A stretch of DNA of 7,380 nt from an uncultured Solirubrobacteraceae bacterium (GTDB lineage Bacteria > Actinomycetota > Thermoleophilia > Solirubrobacterales > Solirubrobacteraceae), in NCBI GenBank assembly GCA_955652345.1, contig CATPBV010000166.1:1-7380 (forward strand), written 5' to 3'. Shown one piece after another: positions 4,994 to 7,380 of this stretch. The translations under genes were made by a program, and so were the position numbers. The notes under the pieces were generated by a model. The model was not told where the DNA came from, ran no database searches, and saw nothing but the letters and a program-made list of their open reading frames with translations. The first letter of the stretch is position 1. Each line of letters opens with the position of its first letter.

Positions 4994-5691
4994 TTGAGCA
5001 GACGGTTTCACCCAATGTCCAAGATTATGCGAAGGCGGTGTACGCGCTCGAGGCGCGACAAGCCGGCGCGGTCTCGACCAACGACCTAGCGGAGCGGCTG
5101 GGCGTCACCGCCGGCTCGGTGTCGGCGATGTTGCGGAAGCTGGCGGAGCTCGGGCTGGTCGAGCACGAGCCGTATCGCGGCGTCCGCCTGACCTATGAGG
5201 GACGCCGTGTGGCGCTCGAGGTATTGCGACATCACCGGCTGATCGAGCTGTACCTGGCCGAGGAGCTCGGGATGCCGTGGGACCGCGTGCACGCCGAAGC
5301 CGAGGTGCTCGAGCACGTGCTCTCCGAAGATCTGGAGCAGCTGATCTCGGCGCGGTTGGGCGATCCGACTGTCGACCCCCACGGCGACCCGATCCCGAGC
5401 CCTGCGTTCGAGGTCGACGAGGGGCATACACGGAGCCTGAACGACCTCGAGCCCGGAGTCACGGGAAGGTTCGTCCGGGTGTCCGACTCTGATCCGGAGA
5501 TGCTCCGGTATCTCACAGAGCAAGGGGTCACTCTCGGCGCACACATCGCGCTGACAGGCCGCCATCCGTTCGGGGGACCGGTGATCGTCCGCGTCGGCGA
5601 GCAGGAGCTGCCGCTCGGTGAGCGGTTGGCACGTGCGATGCAGATCGAGCTCGAAGTGGGGGTCAATGAGTCCGCCACCGCCTCCGGCTGA
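4987..5691 (+). CDS. mntR: MntR-like metal-dependent transcriptional repressor (DtxR/IdeR family, with SH3-like C-terminal domain)
   Basis: The product is a DNA-binding metal sensor that normally represses metal-uptake genes when its ion is abundant. Residues about 8-70 form the winged helix-turn-helix (VSTNDLAERLGVTAGSVSAMLRKL as the HTH; the wing ends RGVRLTYEGRR). Residues 75-145 form the dimer and metal domain, with the family signature DPHGDPIPSP at 130-139. Residues about 147-225 form the FeoA/SH3-like domain. By alignment with DtxR and B. subtilis MntR, the ligand positions are D13 (Met10 in DtxR, Asp8 in MntR), H83, E87, H102, E106 (Cys102 in DtxR, Glu99 in MntR), E109 and H110. D13 and E106 are the manganese-type choices. 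K16 replaces MntR Glu11. The length of 234 matches the three-domain DtxR class, not the 142-residue Bacillus form. GTG 4987 is probably leaderless. The transporter gene overlaps its last 26 bases. Confidence 0.9.
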   Translation: MAVEQTVSPNVQDYAKAVYALEARQAGAVSTNDLAERLGVTAGSVSAMLRKLAELGLVEHEPYRGVRLTYEGRRVALEVLRHHRLIELYLAEELGMPWDRVHAEAEVLEHVLSEDLEQLISARLGDPTVDPHGDPIPSPAFEVDEGHTRSLNDLEPGVTGRFVRVSDSDPEMLRYLTEQGVTLGAHIALTGRHPFGGPVIVRVGEQELPLGERLARAMQIELEVGVNESATASG

Positions 5692-7057
5692 GATGCAGGT
5701 CACGTCGGGCGGGGCCGTCGCCCTCCCGCTTCCGCCCCTGACTCCCGAGGACTCAGCGCGATCAGCGGATCGCTCCCGCGTCCATCGGGCCCGGCGGAGC
5801 GGTCGAAAGTGGCACCTCCTGTGGCTGCTGGTCGGTCCCGGACTCCTGGCGATGCTCGGCGAGAACGACGGGCCGAGCATGATCTCCTATGCGACCACGG
5901 GGGCGACCTATGGGCTCGGGTTCTTCGTGCCGTTCATCATCGTGACGTTCTCGATGGCGGTCGTCTGCCAGGAGATGTGCATGCGCGTCGGTGCGGTCAC
6001 GCACCGCGGCTACGGTCAGCTCGTGCTACAGCGGTTCGGTCCGCTGTGGGGCTGGTTCGCCGCCGGCGACTTGCTGTTCACGAACCTGGTGACGCTGATC
6101 GCCGAGTTCGTCGCGATACGCGTCGGGCTTGCGTACTTCCATCTCGGCTCCGGTGTGGCCGCGGCCCTCGGGCTGGCGCTTGTCGCCTTCACCCTCAGTG
6201 GCGGGCGCTACTGGCGCTGGGAGCGGATCGCGCTCGGCCTCGCGTTGTTCAACGGCCTGTTCCTGGTGGCGGCGATCATGGTCGGTCCGGATTGGGGCAC
6301 CGTCGGCCACGCGGTCGTCACGTTCTCGCCGTTCCCTGGCGGCAGCTTCAACACGCTGCTGCTCTTGCTCGCGTCGACGATCGGAGCGACGGTCACGCCG
6401 TGGATGGTGTTCTTCCAGCAGAGCGCGTCGGCCGACAAGGGCCTGACCCCGAGCGACCTACGGCACGGACGGATCGACACGATCGCGGGCGGCGCGCTGG
6501 CGGCTCTGTTCGGGTGCGGAGCACTGATCGCCGGGGCGGCGCTGGCGACGCACGGGGGCGCGAGCATCCAGGGGCTCGCAGGCGCAGGCTTCCCGGCCGC
6601 GTTGCAAAGAGTGTCTGGCGGCGCGGTCGGCACGGTTTTCGCGCTTGGTCTGATCGAGGCAGGCGCGGTCGCGGTGTTGACGATCTCCGCCAGCACCGGC
6701 TACGCGGCCGGCGAATGCATCGGCAAGGCGAGCAGCTTCAACAACACCCCGCGCAAGGCGGCGGTGTTCTACGGCGCAAACGTGGCAGTCGCGCTGGTCG
6801 CGGCGATGGTCATCCTGATCCCGGGGGCGCCCTTGCTGTCGATCGCGCTCAACGCCAACGTGCTCGCGACCGTGCTGCTCCCCGTCACGCTCGTGTTCGT
6901 GATTCTGCTCGCCAACGACCGCGCGCTGATGGGCGAATGGGTCAACAAGGCCTCGACTAACAAGCTCGCCATCGCGATCGTCGCGTTCGTGTGTGTCTGT
7001 GGCGCCGCCTACGGGATCGACTCGTTCCTCCGGACAGTGCACCTGGTCCACGGGTAG
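5666..7057 (+). CDS. Nramp-superfamily divalent metal transporter, non-canonical binding motifs
   Basis: The product is a membrane transporter of about 463 residues and about 11 transmembrane helices, resembling the MntH/Nramp fold. It has a 50-residue Pro-rich hydrophilic N-terminus before TM1. TM1 carries GPGLLAMLGENDGPS (58-71): D68 is retained, but DPGN has become DGPS. TM6 carries GATVTPWMVFFQQS (240-253), where classical Nramps have MPHN: Met is T244, His is W246, Asn is M247. The TM10 region LNANVLATVLLP (395-406) has N398 at the usual Gln position, and LMGEWVN (421-427) fits the family. These changes recall Nramp-related Mg2+ transporters more than Mn/Fe Nramps. ATG 5666 follows GTGGGGGT and overlaps the regulator by 26 bases; ATG 5693 is the alternative. 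It shares the regulator's promoter and is probably translationally coupled to it. Confidence 0.88.
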   Translation: MSPPPPPAEMQVTSGGAVALPLPPLTPEDSARSADRSRVHRARRSGRKWHLLWLLVGPGLLAMLGENDGPSMISYATTGATYGLGFFVPFIIVTFSMAVVCQEMCMRVGAVTHRGYGQLVLQRFGPLWGWFAAGDLLFTNLVTLIAEFVAIRVGLAYFHLGSGVAAALGLALVAFTLSGGRYWRWERIALGLALFNGLFLVAAIMVGPDWGTVGHAVVTFSPFPGGSFNTLLLLLASTIGATVTPWMVFFQQSASADKGLTPSDLRHGRIDTIAGGALAALFGCGALIAGAALATHGGASIQGLAGAGFPAALQRVSGGAVGTVFALGLIEAGAVAVLTISASTGYAAGECIGKASSFNNTPRKAAVFYGANVAVALVAAMVILIPGAPLLSIALNANVLATVLLPVTLVFVILLANDRALMGEWVNKASTNKLAIAIVAFVCVCGAAYGIDSFLRTVHLVHG

Positions 7058-7297
7058 ATGCCTGTGCCTGCGGAAACCTTTCGAGACCTCGGAGAGCTCA
7101 CAACCGATCCCCAGCGGGACGCCGAGGAGCTCGTGATGTTCCTCGAGCGCGATCAGCTCGTCGCCGACAAGGCCCATCCGGTCCCGCGAGCACACCTGAG
7201 TCCGCGGACGAGGGCGGCCCTGTGGGCACTGCGCGTGTTCGTGCTGGTCGTCAGCGCGATGGTCATCTACACGTTCTTCTCCCAGCTCGCTCACTGA
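7058..7297 (+). CDS. Small single-pass membrane protein (79 aa), unknown, third gene of the metal operon
   Basis: No family is recognised. The first 50 residues are hydrophilic and acidic (TFRDLGELTTDPQRDAEELVMFL...), probably with a helix at about 20-34. A basic stretch (R44, R50, R52) then precedes one hydrophobic helix at about 55-75 (WALRVFVLVVSAMVIYTFF), and the protein ends SQLAH. The positive charge before the helix predicts an inside N-terminus and an outside C-terminus. The ATG immediately follows the TAG of the transporter (TAGATG) with no strong Shine-Dalgarno, so expression should depend on termination-reinitiation. That tight coupling, codon use like its neighbours and the clear membrane segment argue for a real gene. 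A role as transporter accessory subunit is inference from position. Confidence 0.75.
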   Translation: MPVPAETFRDLGELTTDPQRDAEELVMFLERDQLVADKAHPVPRAHLSPRTRAALWALRVFVLVVSAMVIYTFFSQLAH

Positions 7298-7380
7298 CGC
7301 GCGCTCAGGCGCTGGCCGCGGCGGTGCGGTTCGCACTTGCATACCGCGGAGGCGGCGGAATAGGGATTTGCCCAAACCAA
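7298..7380. other. Right-hand non-coding edge with a small hairpin
   Basis: Nothing codes convincingly here on the plus strand. GTGCG at 7324-7328 pairs with CGCAC at 7332-7336 around the loop GTT, followed by TTGCAT. This may be a weak terminator for the metal operon. The last 20 bases become less GC-rich, possibly the beginning of another promoter region, but the window ends too soon to tell. Confidence 0.3.

Noticed and set aside
5809..6960. Plus-strand 383-codon frame overlapping the transporter
   Set aside because: It is extremely Arg-rich and is the alternate-frame shadow of the Nramp gene, which has membrane helices and family motifs.
6458..7375. Long minus-strand open frame (about 305 codons) opposite the transporter and small membrane protein
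   Set aside because: Its translation is a low-complexity Arg/Asp/Gln/His mixture with no motif or membrane segment, as expected opposite GC-rich coding DNA. The plus-strand genes explain the region fully.

Overview
This is a very GC-rich window with strong G/C preference at third codon positions and GTG or apparently leaderless starts. The gene types also fit a high-GC actinobacterium: a secreted sedolisin, a coiled-coil NlpC/P60 wall hydrolase, and a DtxR/MntR-type regulator with an SH3-like tail. A member of the Thermoleophilia (Solirubrobacterales-like) is my best guess. That assignment is inference from style and protein resemblance; no marker gene is present.

Layout. Bases 1-102 (minus strand) hold the start of a lipoprotein gene that runs off the left edge. 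Divergent from it, 172-2271 (+) encodes a secreted S53 (sedolisin/kumamolisin) peptidase with propeptide, catalytic residues and calcium-site motif intact, but with a doubtful 5' end. A near-perfect 16-bp hairpin at 2303-2338 closes it. Then 2377-3483 (+) encodes a polytopic membrane protein of the lysylphosphatidylglycerol-synthase-TM/flippase-like family. Next, 3670-4845 (+) encodes an exported coiled-coil plus NlpC/P60 peptidoglycan hydrolase. The last 26 bases of that gene recur twice, in degenerate form, in the intergenic region behind it.

The right third looks like one metal-homeostasis operon. It contains an MntR-like regulator (4987-5691), an Nramp-superfamily transporter that overlaps it (5666-7057), and a 79-residue single-pass membrane protein whose ATG directly abuts the transporter stop (7058-7297). 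A 9-bp perfect dyad overlaps the probable -10 element and the start codon of the regulator, which suggests autoregulation. The transporter does not carry the classical Nramp metal-binding residues: TM1 reads NDGPS instead of DPGN, and TM6 reads TPWM instead of MPHN. Its substrate may therefore not be Mn2+/Fe2+, even though the regulator has Mn-type ligands. This mismatch, together with the unknown small membrane protein, is the most interesting biology in the window.

The left two thirds share a cell-envelope theme: lipoprotein, secreted protease, lipid-flippase-like protein and wall hydrolase. They appear to be separate transcription units. No RNA genes, CRISPR arrays, insertion sequences or phage genes were seen.
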